The notes: generated by a model from the sequence alone, not told the origin. A stretch of 64,000 nucleotides of DNA from Gelidibacter salicanalis (GCF_016469035.1 NZ_JAEHJZ010000046.1:1-64000); one strand, 5' to 3'. Counted from the first letter of the stretch, positions 9,245 through 18,679 are shown. Numbers and translations: made by a program.

Positions 9245-10255
9245 ATGTATAACTCCAAAATAATTGGATTAGGGCATTACGTTCCTGACAATGTGGTGAC
9301 CAATGACGATCTATCCAAAATGATGGATACTAATGACGAATGGATCCAAGAACGTACGGGAATAAAAGAACGCCGCTGGGCAATTGAAAATTCAGGAGAT
9401 ACAACATCTGCGATGGGGGTAAAGGCCGCTAAGGTGGCTATAGAACGCGCAGGTATAGATAAGGACGATATTGATTTTATAGTGTTTGCAACCTTAAGTC
9501 CGGATATGTATTTTCCAGGTCCAGGGGTTCAGGTGCAACATGCGCTCGGTATTAAAACGGTGGGTGCATTAGATGTTCGGAATCAATGTTCAGGCTTTAT
9601 TTACGCGCTTTCAGTGGCCGATCAATATATAAAAACCGGCATGTATAAAAACATTTTGGTTATTGGTAGTGAGTTGCATTCTCATGGATTGGACAAAACA
9701 ACACGTGGACGTGGCGTGACCGTAATTTTTGGAGATGGGGCAGGAGCCGCAATTTTGTCAAGAGAAGAAGATAATACTAAAGGTATTTTATCCACGCACT
9801 TGCATTCTCAAGGTGAACATGCTGAAGAATTGGTGCTCGTGGCTCCAGGAATGGGAAAACGTTGGGTGAATGACATTCTTAGAGATAATGACCCGAATGA
9901 CGAAAGCTATTTCCCTCATATGAACGGACAGTTTGTGTTTAAAAACGCTGTGGTGCGCTTTAGCGAAGTGATTATGGAGGGTTTGATGCAAAACAATTTA
10001 CAAAAGGAATCTATTGATATGCTGATTCCACATCAAGCCAATTTAAGAATTGCACAATTTATTCAGAAAAAATTCGGGTTGAATGATGATCAAGTGTTCA
10101 ACAACATTCAAAAATACGGTAATACTACGGCTGCATCTATTCCTATAGCACTTACTGAGGCTTGGGAAGAAGGAAAAATAAAAGAAGGTGATGTGGTGGT
10201 CTTAGCGGCTTTTGGTAGCGGCTTTACTTGGGGGAGTGTAATTATAAAATGGTAG
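9245..10255 (+). CDS. fabH: Beta-ketoacyl-ACP synthase III
   Basis: Condenses acetyl- or branched acyl-CoA with malonyl-ACP to begin fatty-acid synthesis. The thiolase-fold triad is present: C115 in RNQCSGFIYAL, H263 in IPHQANLRIA and N293 in KYGNTTAASIP. The GDGAGAAI glycine motif is at 163-170, and the 336-residue length is normal. The gene stands alone rather than in the common plsX-fabH pair, so it could be a second synthase III paralogue used for a specialised acyl primer. FabH is still the best name. It is divergent from the S9 peptidase gene and ends before a strong hairpin terminator. Confidence 0.92.
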   Translation: MYNSKIIGLGHYVPDNVVTNDDLSKMMDTNDEWIQERTGIKERRWAIENSGDTTSAMGVKAAKVAIERAGIDKDDIDFIVFATLSPDMYFPGPGVQVQHALGIKTVGALDVRNQCSGFIYALSVADQYIKTGMYKNILVIGSELHSHGLDKTTRGRGVTVIFGDGAGAAILSREEDNTKGILSTHLHSQGEHAEELVLVAPGMGKRWVNDILRDNDPNDESYFPHMNGQFVFKNAVVRFSEVIMEGLMQNNLQKESIDMLIPHQANLRIAQFIQKKFGLNDDQVFNNIQKYGNTTAASIPIALTEAWEEGKIKEGDVVVLAAFGSGFTWGSVIIKW

Positions 10256-10336
10256 CAACAGGTTTCTAAAATAAAGATATTTCTAAGTCAAACAGAACAT
10301 CTGCAAAGCTTGTTGCCTAACAAATTTATGTGTCAT

Positions 10337-10367
10337 AAAAAACCCGAGACCTAACATCTCGGGTTTT
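10337..10367. terminator. Bidirectional terminator after fabH
   Basis: The perfect 11-bp stem AAAACCCGAGA (10339-10349) / TCTCGGGTTTT (10357-10367) has a 7-nt loop. T-runs occur on both strands, longer on the minus strand. It can end fabH and also stop readthrough from the convergent beta-barrel gene. Confidence 0.85.
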
Positions 10368-10635
10368 CCTGCTATTAATCAACATTAACTAACACTTTTG
10401 ATTAAATTACATTAACATCAACTAAGGCATTCATTAACCAATAACTTAAAAACTTATCACTACTTATATGACGTAAAAAGTTGATTTTTATTTCGTTAAA
10501 ATGTAATTTTAACTATCAATTTAACATAGAGACGACAATTTGAAAGTTTACCCTTTCAATATTAACAAAGTTGTATGACATGGCTCTCTAAACCCGATAG
10601 TTGATTTGAGTTGTCTCTCAGGTTAAATTTAATTG
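10368..10635. other. Intergenic AT-rich gap
   Basis: No coding potential was found between the fabH terminator and the stop of the beta-barrel gene. The stretch is very AT-rich, with a fragment resembling the CCCGATAGTT palindrome near 10592 but lacking its second arm. GAGACGACAA near 10530 and TTGTCTCTC near 10611 are complementary, but they are too far apart to call a terminator. Confidence 0.5.
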
Positions 10636-13098
10636 TTACATAAAGCCACCGCTTCCCGATTTTTCATTACTATCTCTATTCTTTCTTTGCAAGGCACGAT
10701 ATTTTCCACCCCCAAAACGGTAAGACAAGCCTATGTTCCAAGTGTTGCTTTCCCAATTAAACTGTCCAACCTGTATATACGGTCTAGTGCTTTCAAACCT
10801 GGCCTTCATAGTGTTGAATATGTCATTGTAATTAAAGCTAAAAGTGGCTGCATCATCCAGAAAATTATAGCGCAACCCCGTATTGATAAAATACATAGAT
10901 TTGCCCATAAACTGTAAGCCTTCACGTTTTGATCTATACATCCCAAATACCGAGAGACTCAAGTTTTTAGTGGCTTTAAAAGTATTGTTCATTCTGAAAT
11001 TATAAGCAATATTGTCTACTTTAATTTCCGTGAGTGCAATATCATCTACCGTTGGATTTTGTCCGATAGGGGTGTTTAAAACTTCAGAAATCCCTTTTTG
11101 GGTCTGTGCAAAAAGATCAAAACTGGTATTAAAGTTCCACCATTTGGTCGGCTTATAGGAGCTTGATAGCTCCACACCATATGCAGTGGTATTATCAAAA
11201 TTGTCATAGGTAAGGATGACTTTATTCAGATCCAATCGGTCAATAAAAACCGCACGGTTGATTTCATCTTCAATAATTCTGTAAAATACACCTCCAGTGA
11301 TAGAGCCATTTTCAAGTTTTCTGGTGTAGTTGACTTCAACTGAATTGGTAAATTGAGGCTGTAGTTCAGTATTTCCAAAGGATGAAATTAATGGGGTACT
11401 CCATTCTCTAATAGGGTTGACTTGTTTTAAGCCCGGTCGGTCTACACGTCTGCTTACACTGGCCTGATAAGAATTTTTTTCACTTGGGGTATAGGTTAAA
11501 AAAGCAGAAGGATACACCTGGAAATAATCATTTTTAAATGGTGTTGTTTTGCTAGAGTTTTCTAAGGTGCTTATGGCTTTGGCATCATCTGTGACAGCTT
11601 CTGCTCGCGCTCCAAATTGATAGCTCCATTTGTCAAAAGTTTTACCGTAAGTGATATATGCGGAATAAATGTCTCTTTGGTAATTAAAATCTGTACTTGG
11701 CGTATTAATGATCATTCCTGATTCATCAAACGATTGTCCCGTGGACGTATAATTGACATCGGTATTGAATAATCGTGCCTCAAGGCCCACTTCCAACTTT
11801 GCTTTATCACTTAGCGGATTCACATAATCTAAATTAATCGTGGTCTGATCGCGTTGTGTGTTTACAAAATCTTCATAATTTGGAGGGAATGCAATATTAA
11901 AATAAGTAAAGTCTGAAGTTTCATGTTCTTCATAGGCATTATAATCTGCTTCTAACTCTATTTTTTCGCCTTCTTTGGCAAAATTGTGTTTGTAAACTAA
12001 GTTGTATTGGGATGAAATGTTATCTGAAACATTGCCGAAAAGTTGCTTTTGTTCTTCAGTATTGGAAGAGAAAATGCTAGTGGAACCATTTCCCTTGCCA
12101 TCATACGTGTTCTGATTTGTAAATACAGAAATGGTATTGTTATCATCAGCATAAAAGTCAACGCCAAACTTGTAAAGATGCGACTTGTTATTATTGAAAA
12201 AATTAAATACCTGTTCCGAATTATCATCAGGTCTTGTGATCGTTCCATAATTGGTGCTTTTGCCAATATTGTTTCCGTAATTTCCGTAAAGGTTGAATTT
12301 TCCGTTTCTATAGTTTAAATCGATGGAGCTGTTAAATCTCGCGTTGATTTCTTTGGTCAAGCCGATATTAAGGTTTCCGTTAAACCCAATATTGGTATTT
12401 TTATGAAGAATGATATTGATAATACCACTCATACCTTCAGGGTTGTATTTTGCTGAAGGATTGGTTATCAACTCAATTTGTTTGATAGAGGTTGACGGAA
12501 TTTGTTTTAACAATTGATCTACCGGAACATTGGATAACTTGCCGTCTACCATCACCCGAACATTTTCATTGCCACGCAAGCTCAAATTACCGGTTTGCTG
12601 ATCAATACTTACAGAGGGGATATTGTTCATGATATCTGATGCCGTAGCTCCAGATGTGGTCAGGTCTTTGCCAACGGTAATGACCTTTCTGTCTACTTTT
12701 TGTTGAATGGTAGATACTTCTGCAATAACGGTAACTTCATCTAGTGCCGCCACGTCTTCTTCTAAAAGGATGTTGCCCAAGTTGACATCATAACTGTCTT
12801 TCCCTATTTGAAAAGATTGCGTAACAGTTTTGTAACCCATATACTGAATGAGCACAGAAAATGTACCTTCAGACAGTTTCGAAATTTTAAAACTTCCATC
12901 TTCTTGAGTAATGGCGCCAGTAACGTTAACGTTGCTGCCGTTTTTAATAACAATGCTAACATAGGCTAAGGGTGCATTGAGTTTTGCGTCTAAGACAGTT
13001 CCAGAAACTGAGCCTTCTTTTAGTAAGGTGGTGGTGGCGGATGTTTGTGCCGTTAATGTGGAACACATTATTAAGCAGCATAAAATTAATAATTTCAT
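10636..13098 (-). CDS. Outer-membrane beta-barrel / TonB-dependent receptor-like protein with carboxypeptidase-regulatory N-domain
   Basis: An 820-residue outer-membrane protein. A signal peptide (MKLLILCCLIMCSTLTAQ) is followed by a carboxypeptidase D regulatory-like domain (about 27-112: GSVSGTVLDAKLNAPLAYVSI). A plug-like region (about 118-225) contains SDIMNNIPSVSIDQQTG and VRVMVDGK, and the rest is a long barrel of aromatic-ended strands finishing in a C-terminal segment rich in basic and serine residues. This layout is that of the bacteroidete outer-membrane beta-barrel family related to TonB receptors. No TonB box or SusD partner was identified, so the substrate is unknown. It is divergent from the CoA-binding gene and monocistronic. 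Confidence 0.85.
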   Translation of the reverse strand: MKLLILCCLIMCSTLTAQTSATTTLLKEGSVSGTVLDAKLNAPLAYVSIVIKNGSNVNVTGAITQEDGSFKISKLSEGTFSVLIQYMGYKTVTQSFQIGKDSYDVNLGNILLEEDVAALDEVTVIAEVSTIQQKVDRKVITVGKDLTTSGATASDIMNNIPSVSIDQQTGNLSLRGNENVRVMVDGKLSNVPVDQLLKQIPSTSIKQIELITNPSAKYNPEGMSGIINIILHKNTNIGFNGNLNIGLTKEINARFNSSIDLNYRNGKFNLYGNYGNNIGKSTNYGTITRPDDNSEQVFNFFNNNKSHLYKFGVDFYADDNNTISVFTNQNTYDGKGNGSTSIFSSNTEEQKQLFGNVSDNISSQYNLVYKHNFAKEGEKIELEADYNAYEEHETSDFTYFNIAFPPNYEDFVNTQRDQTTINLDYVNPLSDKAKLEVGLEARLFNTDVNYTSTGQSFDESGMIINTPSTDFNYQRDIYSAYITYGKTFDKWSYQFGARAEAVTDDAKAISTLENSSKTTPFKNDYFQVYPSAFLTYTPSEKNSYQASVSRRVDRPGLKQVNPIREWSTPLISSFGNTELQPQFTNSVEVNYTRKLENGSITGGVFYRIIEDEINRAVFIDRLDLNKVILTYDNFDNTTAYGVELSSSYKPTKWWNFNTSFDLFAQTQKGISEVLNTPIGQNPTVDDIALTEIKVDNIAYNFRMNNTFKATKNLSLSVFGMYRSKREGLQFMGKSMYFINTGLRYNFLDDAATFSFNYNDIFNTMKARFESTRPYIQVGQFNWESNTWNIGLSYRFGGGKYRALQRKNRDSNEKSGSGGFM

Positions 13099-13159
13099 TT
13101 GTGTGTGATTTTTTGATTTGATTGATGAATTTTGATTTGATTGTTATAAAAGAGACGTG

Positions 13160-13167
13160 TACTTTTG
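13160..13167 (+). promoter_or_regulatory. Bacteroidete promoter -7 box for the CoA-binding gene
   Basis: TACTTTTG fits the TAnnTTTG consensus, and a TTG at 13141-13143 lies about 16 nt upstream as a possible -33 element. The implied start of transcription leaves a leader of about 45 nt. Confidence 0.6.
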
Positions 13168-13218
13168 CATATTGTTACGCTCTTATAAACTTTTTTTACA
13201 AAAAACAATCTTGAAACT

Positions 13219-13587
13219 ATGCAAACAAATAAAAAAACCTTGGTTTTTGGAGCTTCTTTAAACCCGAGTCGGTATTCAAATTTGGCCATGCACAAATTGG
13301 TGGCTCACAAACATGAAATTGTCGCTTTCGGATTGCGGGAAGGGGAAGTTGCGGGTATTACAATTGATACAGAATTGATCCCCTATACAGATATTGATAC
13401 GGTCACTTTATATATGAATGCCACAAGACAGGCGCCATTTTATGAGTATCTGATTGGTTTAAACCCTGAGCGTGTAATATTCAATCCCGGTACAGAGAAT
13501 CCTGAGTTTTTTAAGTTATTGAGAGCGGCTCAAATTGATTTTGAAATGGCCTGTACTTTAGTGATGCTTGGTACGAATCAATATTAG
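13219..13587 (+). CDS. CoA-binding domain protein (YccU-like)
   Basis: A 122-residue single-domain protein with a Rossmann-type fold. It starts KKTLVFGASLNPSRYSNLA, the nucleotide-binding turn of the CoA_binding_2 family, and ends with conserved FNPGTENPE and the FEMACTLVML segment. No enzyme activity is established for stand-alone members; binding of CoA is inferred from the family. The ATG at 13219 lies just after a good promoter box. The 3' end overlaps the convergent symporter gene by 30 bp, so the two messages would be antisense to each other over their ends. Confidence 0.85.
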   Translation: MQTNKKTLVFGASLNPSRYSNLAMHKLVAHKHEIVAFGLREGEVAGITIDTELIPYTDIDTVTLYMNATRQAPFYEYLIGLNPERVIFNPGTENPEFFKLLRAAQIDFEMACTLVMLGTNQY

Positions 13588-15000
13588 TCCTGAAAATGTT
13601 AAGAGGCCATTGAGGATGAGAATAAAATATCCAAACTCAAGGCCCAACCACTTTAAGCTGTTAACACTGATAATGTACGATAGGATTGGAGACAGAATGG
13701 CAATAACAGGAACCCATTTGTCTTTTATTTGCCAGGTGGTGAATAATCCAAAAGCATAAAGCCCCAGCAAGGGGCCATAGGTATAGCCCGCAAAAAGCAA
13801 GAGTTTAGCAATGACACTTTCGTCTTTAATGGCATATTTAAAAGCGATGATGACCAAGATTAATACCAACGAAATCATAATGTGAATGCGCTTTCTAATT
13901 GCAATTTGCTTAGCCGGATCATACTTTTTTTCAATGTCTAAAATGTCAATGCTAAAGGATGTAGTCAACGCTGTCAAGGTACTATCGGCACTACTGTATG
14001 CGGCAGCGATCAATCCCAGTAAAAAGAATACAAATACGCCAATACCTAAATGGTTTTTTGCCAAAATAGGGAAGAGCTCATCTTTGTGCGCATCAATGCC
14101 ATTCTTTTGGGCATAGACGGTTAACAATAATCCCAAGCTTAAAATTACAAAGTTGACAATGGTTAAAATGATGGTAAACCAGAACATGTTTTTCTGTGCA
14201 TCTTTTAGAGTTTTGCAGGTTAAGTTTTTTTGCATCATGTCCTGATCCAATCCGGTCATGACGATGGCAATAAACGCGCCGGATATAAACTGGTTCCAGA
14301 AATAATCGCCCGATTTAAAATCGTCAAAAAAGAAGGTTTTAGAGAGGTCGCTTTCTAGGATATAACCTAAAAGATTGCCGCCACTAATCCCCAAATCATC
14401 GCTCACATAGTAAATTGTTACGCCAACGGCAATGAGCATAAATAAGGTTTGCAGCGCATCAGTCCAAATAATGGTCTTAATGCCAGATTTAAAGGTATAG
14501 AGCCATATTAAAAAAACGGTGATGGTTACCGTTTGCCAAAAGCTGATGCCCAAATCGTCAAAAAGAAGCACCTGTAGTACATTGGCCACTAAATACAGCC
14601 GGAAACTCGAGCCTACCATTCGAGAGATAAGAAAGAAGGACGCACCTGTTTTATAGGAGGCGTTTCCAAAGCGCTGCTCTAAATAGGTGTAAATAGAGGT
14701 GAGATTGAGTTTGTAATAAACAGGAAGAAGCACCGTACCAATCACGAGATACCCTACAATATAACCCAACACCATTTGCATATAGCTAAATTGTGAGGAC
14801 TCTATCCAACCCGGAACTGAAATAAAGGTCACGCCAGACAGTGAGGCGCCAATCATCCCGAAGGCCACCACATACCACGGTGCCTGTTTATTTGCTTTAA
14901 AGAAGGTGTTATTATCAGATTTTTGTCCTGTGAGTAAAGAGATTAAAACAAGTACTCCAAAATAAGAGAGTATAAGCAGGATATTGGCTGTAGAATTCAT
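13558..15000 (-). CDS. Sodium:solute symporter (SSF family)
   Basis: An inner-membrane transporter of about 480 residues with roughly 13 hydrophobic segments, which couples Na+ entry to uptake of an organic solute. Family features include GMIGASLSGVTFISVPGW near the N-terminus and AAAYSSADSTLTALTTSF in the second half, the serine-rich Na+-site helix. The chosen start is the ATG at 14998-15000 (MNSTANILLILSYFG), where a membrane helix begins. An in-frame ATG at 15063 would add 21 unconserved residues and run to the edge of the dispersed repeat. The substrate cannot be read from the sequence; sugars, sialic acid or amino acids are possible. Confidence 0.88.
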   Translation of the reverse strand: MNSTANILLILSYFGVLVLISLLTGQKSDNNTFFKANKQAPWYVVAFGMIGASLSGVTFISVPGWIESSQFSYMQMVLGYIVGYLVIGTVLLPVYYKLNLTSIYTYLEQRFGNASYKTGASFFLISRMVGSSFRLYLVANVLQVLLFDDLGISFWQTVTITVFLIWLYTFKSGIKTIIWTDALQTLFMLIAVGVTIYYVSDDLGISGGNLLGYILESDLSKTFFFDDFKSGDYFWNQFISGAFIAIVMTGLDQDMMQKNLTCKTLKDAQKNMFWFTIILTIVNFVILSLGLLLTVYAQKNGIDAHKDELFPILAKNHLGIGVFVFFLLGLIAAAYSSADSTLTALTTSFSIDILDIEKKYDPAKQIAIRKRIHIMISLVLILVIIAFKYAIKDESVIAKLLLFAGYTYGPLLGLYAFGLFTTWQIKDKWVPVIAILSPILSYIISVNSLKWLGLEFGYFILILNGLLTFSGLILIRTKHH

Positions 15001-15063
15001 GTATTGTAAATATGGCGCAAATAACTTATTAAAAAAATCAAATTCCAAAATTATAAGAATCAA

Positions 15064-15299
15064 TCATTATTGTCCGGTAAAGAATTAAGATCGCTGCGCT
15101 TATAGTCCCGAACTATCGGGAAAAGAACCAAGACTTGATAGTAACTGACTGATAAACGGTCGTCATTCTAAATTAAATTTGCCCAATCACTCTGAGTGAA
15201 ATTGGTTTCAAAAACAAGGTGTCATTTTTAAGTTCTCGAACCAGATCATGTTTTAAGGGGATTTACAAACTTTTCACCTGCTATACCGGACACTGATGC
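15064..15299 (+). repeat. Dispersed ~237-bp non-coding repeat, copy 1
   Basis: A non-coding element lying between the symporter and recR. It is about 90% identical to the reverse complement of 23953-24190, and a decayed third copy is at 27277-27486. The ends are imperfect inverted repeats: TGTCCGGTA at 15071-15079 and TACCGGACA at 15284-15292, with ATCA-like sequence outside each. Inside are a CCCGA/TCGGG palindrome (15107-15120) and a hairpin CCAAT-CACTC/GAGTG-ATTGG (about 15183-15205). No open reading frame of note is present. MITE-like is the best description. Confidence 0.85.
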
Positions 15300-15353
15300 G
15301 CATCAATGTAAAATAAGTCTGAAGTAAAGCGTTCAAAATGTGGACTAAAATTG

Positions 15354-15361
15354 TAATTTTG
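15354..15361 (+). promoter_or_regulatory. recR: Promoter -7 box immediately before recR
   Basis: TAATTTTG matches TAnnTTTG perfectly and ends only 5 nt before the recR ATG at 15367. Transcription would start at or within a few bases of the ATG, implying a leaderless or nearly leaderless message. Confidence 0.65.
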
Positions 15362-15366
15362 TACCC

Positions 15367-15984
15367 ATGGAATTTTCTTCAAAACTACTCGAAAAAGCAG
15401 TATATGAAATGTCACAGCTCCCAGGAATTGGGAAACGTACGGCGTTGCGTTTGGTCTTGCATCTACTAAGACAACCTCAAGAACAAACCGTGCATTTGGC
15501 TTCCGCCTTGCAACACATGAGGAATGATATTAAGTTTTGCTCAAGTTGCCACAATATAAGTGATACACAACTTTGTGAGATTTGCGCCAATCCGCGTAGA
15601 ACTGAAGACATCATTTGTGTGGTAGAAGACATTAGAGATGTGATGGCCATTGAAAATACAAGTTCCTTTAAAGGCCTGTATCATGTGTTGGGCGGCAAGA
15701 TTTCACCTATGGACGGGATCGGTCCCAATGATCTGAATATTACAACCTTGGTCAGTAAAGTAAAAGAAGGCCGTGTAAAGGAATTGATTTTTGCATTGAG
15801 CTCCACAATGGAAGGCGATACTACCAACTTTTATATTTTTAAGCAAATTCAAGACTGTGAGATTGTCACGTCTACCATTGCCAGAGGAATTTCAGTGGGC
15901 AACGAGTTGGAATATACAGATGAGGTCACCCTTGGAAGAAGTATTTTAAACAGAATCCCGTTTGAAGCGTCCTTAAAATCCTGA
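15367..15984 (+). CDS. recR: Recombination protein RecR
   Basis: A 205-residue protein that works with RecF and RecO to load RecA on gapped DNA. It has an N-terminal helix-hairpin-helix ([18 protein letters not shown]), a four-cysteine zinc site C58, C61, C70 and C73 (CSSCHN, CEIC), and a Toprim domain beginning [17 protein letters not shown], followed by [18 protein letters not shown]. The ATG start gives the family N-terminus. The glycosyltransferase start codon lies 6 bp after the stop, so the two are cotranscribed. The gene is flanked upstream by dispersed repeat copy 1. Confidence 0.97.
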   Translation: MEFSSKLLEKAVYEMSQLPGIGKRTALRLVLHLLRQPQEQTVHLASALQHMRNDIKFCSSCHNISDTQLCEICANPRRTEDIICVVEDIRDVMAIENTSSFKGLYHVLGGKISPMDGIGPNDLNITTLVSKVKEGRVKELIFALSSTMEGDTTNFYIFKQIQDCEIVTSTIARGISVGNELEYTDEVTLGRSILNRIPFEASLKS

Positions 15985-15990
15985 TTTTCT

Positions 15991-17085
15991 TTGAAACTAT
16001 CTGTCGTCATAGTAAATTATAATGTACGTTACTTTTTGGAGTTATGCCTAAAAAGTGTGCAAGCCGCGATTACCACCTTGGACGCTGAAATACTGGTGGT
16101 CGATAACCATTCTTCAGATGATAGTTGCCAAATGGTAAAGCAGCTTTTCCCAGAGATCACATTAATCCAAAACGAGCAAAATCTCGGGTTTTCTAAAGCT
16201 AATAATAGGGGCGTTGCCCACGCAAAAGGCGAATATGTGTGCATGTTGAATCCTGATACTGTAGTGGCTGAAGATACGTTTATCAAATGTTTGGCATATG
16301 CTGATAGTGTTTCTAAATTGGGCATTTTGGGCTGTCAACTCATTGATGGGCGCGGTCAGTTTCTTCCAGAGAGCAAACGAAATATTCCAACACCAAAAGT
16401 GTCATTTAAAAAAATCCTCGGCTTTCCAAAGTCCTATTATGCCACTCATTTGGCGCCGTCAGATATTGGAAAGGTTGAGGTGCTGGTAGGAGCTTTTATG
16501 TTGTTAAAAAAATCAGTTTTCCATCAGGTTAACGGGTTTGATGAAGATTATTTTATGTATGGTGAGGATATTGATCTTTCCTATAAGGTTTTAAAAGCCG
16601 GCTATCAAAATGTTTATTATGGAGAAATGACTATCCTTCATTATAAAGGAGAGAGCACGCTTAAAAACAAGGTTTATATATCCCGTTTTTATGGGGCGAT
16701 GCAGATTTTTTACACTAAACATTTTAAATCCAATCCTGCTTTTAATACGATGGTATGGATGGGGGTCAAATGGTCGCGTTTCCTTTTTAAATCACCAAAA
16801 CAAATAGAGCCCCACACCAGTAATTACGTGGTAGTGTCTGACCAGCTCAATTTTAATAAGAAACTTCCATTTCAGTTTCAGGTAGTTGCGAATAGCAAAA
16901 GTGTTTCTACACATACCCAATTTATTTTTGACGGGAATGTTATAAAGTATAAGGACATTATTGCGGATATGGCTACTTTAGACAAGAAAAAATCTTTCAC
17001 CTTTAGAATTTTACCATCCAACGCCCAATTTATTATTGGTAGCGATAGCTCAGAGCAGCGTGGCGAAGTGCTTTTATTCCCATAA
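15991..17085 (+). CDS. Family 2 glycosyltransferase
   Basis: A 364-residue GT-A fold enzyme that transfers an activated sugar to a cell-surface acceptor, probably at the inner face of the membrane. It opens with KLSVVIVNYNVRYFLELCL; NLGFSKANNRG and MLNPDTVV (the DxD-equivalent region) follow; FDEDYFMYGEDIDLSYK is the acceptor-side motif of rhamnosyltransferase-like members. The start is TTG at 15991, chosen because it directly precedes the conserved first strand, and no ATG is nearby. It follows recR by 6 bp, a pairing known from flavobacteria. About 90 C-terminal residues are not conserved to my eye. Confidence 0.88.
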   Translation: MKLSVVIVNYNVRYFLELCLKSVQAAITTLDAEILVVDNHSSDDSCQMVKQLFPEITLIQNEQNLGFSKANNRGVAHAKGEYVCMLNPDTVVAEDTFIKCLAYADSVSKLGILGCQLIDGRGQFLPESKRNIPTPKVSFKKILGFPKSYYATHLAPSDIGKVEVLVGAFMLLKKSVFHQVNGFDEDYFMYGEDIDLSYKVLKAGYQNVYYGEMTILHYKGESTLKNKVYISRFYGAMQIFYTKHFKSNPAFNTMVWMGVKWSRFLFKSPKQIEPHTSNYVVVSDQLNFNKKLPFQFQVVANSKSVSTHTQFIFDGNVIKYKDIIADMATLDKKKSFTFRILPSNAQFIIGSDSSEQRGEVLLFP

Positions 17086-17156
17086 TACGAATGAATATAT
17101 GCACCGTGAAGTCGGAAATTATAGAGGATTATGTAATGAAGTATGGCATTTTTAAT

Positions 17157-17164
17157 TAATTTTG
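17157..17164 (+). promoter_or_regulatory. Promoter -7 box for the E2 gene
   Basis: TAATTTTG matches the bacteroidete consensus. It lies 37 nt before the start codon of the 2-oxoacid dehydrogenase E2 gene. Confidence 0.55.
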
Positions 17165-17201
17165 CAAGAGCAAATAAAAATTTTAGCATTAGAATAACAA
17201 T

Positions 17202-18572
17202 ATGGCAAAGTTTGAATTGAAACTTCCAAAGATGGGAGAAAGCGTAGCAGAAGCAACCATTACCTCATGGTTGAAAAATGTTGGAGACACTATTGAAGCT
17301 GATGAAGCAGTGTTGGAAATCGCAACCGATAAAGTGGATAGTGAAGTGCCCAGTGAAGTGGATGGCATCTTGACCGAGATCCTTTTTAATGTGGATGATG
17401 TAGTAAAAGTGGGTCAAACTATAGCGATTATTGAAACTGAAGTGGATGCAGCCACAGTGCCTTCTTCATCACAAGAGACACCAGGGCAAGCACCGGTAAC
17501 TGAAACAGCTGAGGTAGCGCAAGTTATACAAACTGTTGAAGCAGCAAAAACGGCGGTAGCAGCACCGGTAACTTCTACTGAAGATCGTTTTTATTCGCCA
17601 TTGGTTAAAAACATAGCCAAACAAGAAGGCATTTCGCAATCTGAATTGGATAAAGTTTCTGGAACAGGAAAAGAAGGGCGTGTCACCAAAAGTGATATTC
17701 TGGACTATATTGAAACGAGAAAATCTGCACCGGCAGCAGCATCTCAGGTTTCTACAAACGTTGTCAATGAAATTCAACAATCAACTGTGCAAGCTGAAAA
17801 ACAACCGGCTGTAGCAAAACCAGCACCTGAGAAAGCCAAGGCAGCTTCTGAAGTCTTAGAGAATGGCGACGAAATTATTGAGATGAGCAGAATGGGCAAG
17901 CTCATTGCACATCATATGGTAGAATCTGTACAAAAATCAGCACATGTCCAAAGTTTTATTGAGGCTGATGTTACCAATATTTGGAACTGGCGTAATAAAG
18001 TTAAAAACGATTTTGCAAAACGCGAAGGTGAGAGTTTGACGTTCACTCCAATTTTTATGGAGGCCATTGCAAAAGCATTGCGTGAATTCCCCATGATGAA
18101 TATTTCGCTTCAAGACGATAAAATCATTAAAAAGAAACATATTAATTTAGGAATGGCTGCGGCACTACCTGACGGAAACTTGATTGTTCCAGTTATTAAA
18201 GATGCTGACCAATTGAATCTTATCGGCATGACCAAGCGGGTTAATGACTTGGCCAACAGAGCCCGTTTAAATCAATTGAAACCAGACGATATTCAAGGAG
18301 GCACCTATACCGTTACTAATGTGGGAACGTTTGGGAGTATTATGGGTACTCCAATTATCAATCAGCCACAAGTTGGTATTTTAGCATTGGGTGCTATCAG
18401 AAAAGTACCGGCGGTTGTAGAGACGCCTCAAGGCGACTTTATTGGCATTCGTTATAGGATGTTCCTTTCCCATTCCTATGACCACCGTGTTGTTAATGGG
18501 GCTCTTGGTGGACAATTTGTAAAAGCTGTTAAAGATTATTTGGAAGCTTGGGATGTGAACAGAGAGATTTAA
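17202..18572 (+). CDS. 2-oxoacid dehydrogenase E2 component (dihydrolipoyl acyltransferase)
   Basis: The 456-residue core subunit of a pyruvate, 2-oxoglutarate or branched-chain 2-oxoacid dehydrogenase complex. There is one lipoyl domain (1-77) with K44 in EIATDKVDSE as the lipoylation site, an Ala/Pro/Thr-rich linker, an E3/E1-binding domain near 130-170 (YSPLVKNIAKQEGIS), a second linker, and the catalytic domain with H428 in SHSYDHRVVNG. The last residue of the usual HRxxDG motif is Asn here rather than Asp. The substrate class cannot be fixed from the sequence; the single lipoyl domain and no linked E1 gene leave branched-chain as a good guess. A terminator follows. Confidence 0.9.
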   Translation: MAKFELKLPKMGESVAEATITSWLKNVGDTIEADEAVLEIATDKVDSEVPSEVDGILTEILFNVDDVVKVGQTIAIIETEVDAATVPSSSQETPGQAPVTETAEVAQVIQTVEAAKTAVAAPVTSTEDRFYSPLVKNIAKQEGISQSELDKVSGTGKEGRVTKSDILDYIETRKSAPAAASQVSTNVVNEIQQSTVQAEKQPAVAKPAPEKAKAASEVLENGDEIIEMSRMGKLIAHHMVESVQKSAHVQSFIEADVTNIWNWRNKVKNDFAKREGESLTFTPIFMEAIAKALREFPMMNISLQDDKIIKKKHINLGMAAALPDGNLIVPVIKDADQLNLIGMTKRVNDLANRARLNQLKPDDIQGGTYTVTNVGTFGSIMGTPIINQPQVGILALGAIRKVPAVVETPQGDFIGIRYRMFLSHSYDHRVVNGALGGQFVKAVKDYLEAWDVNREI

Positions 18573-18648
18573 TATATCTACCTTACCTTATAGTCCTGAA
18601 ACTTGGGAACTGTAAAGTCTTTATAAATACAAAGCCTAAACAAATCAT

Positions 18649-18679
18649 AAACCCAATCTTAAACTAGTTGGGTTTTTTT
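18649..18679 (+). terminator. Intrinsic terminator of the E2 gene
   Basis: The stem AAACCCAA (18649-18656) / TTGGGTTT (18668-18675) is followed by further T residues to 18679, 77 bp beyond the E2 stop. Confidence 0.85.

Noticed and set aside
18420-18440. GTAGAGACGC in the E2 gene as another REP-like palindrome
   Set aside because: Only the left arm matches; the right arm is absent and the sequence is normal coding.
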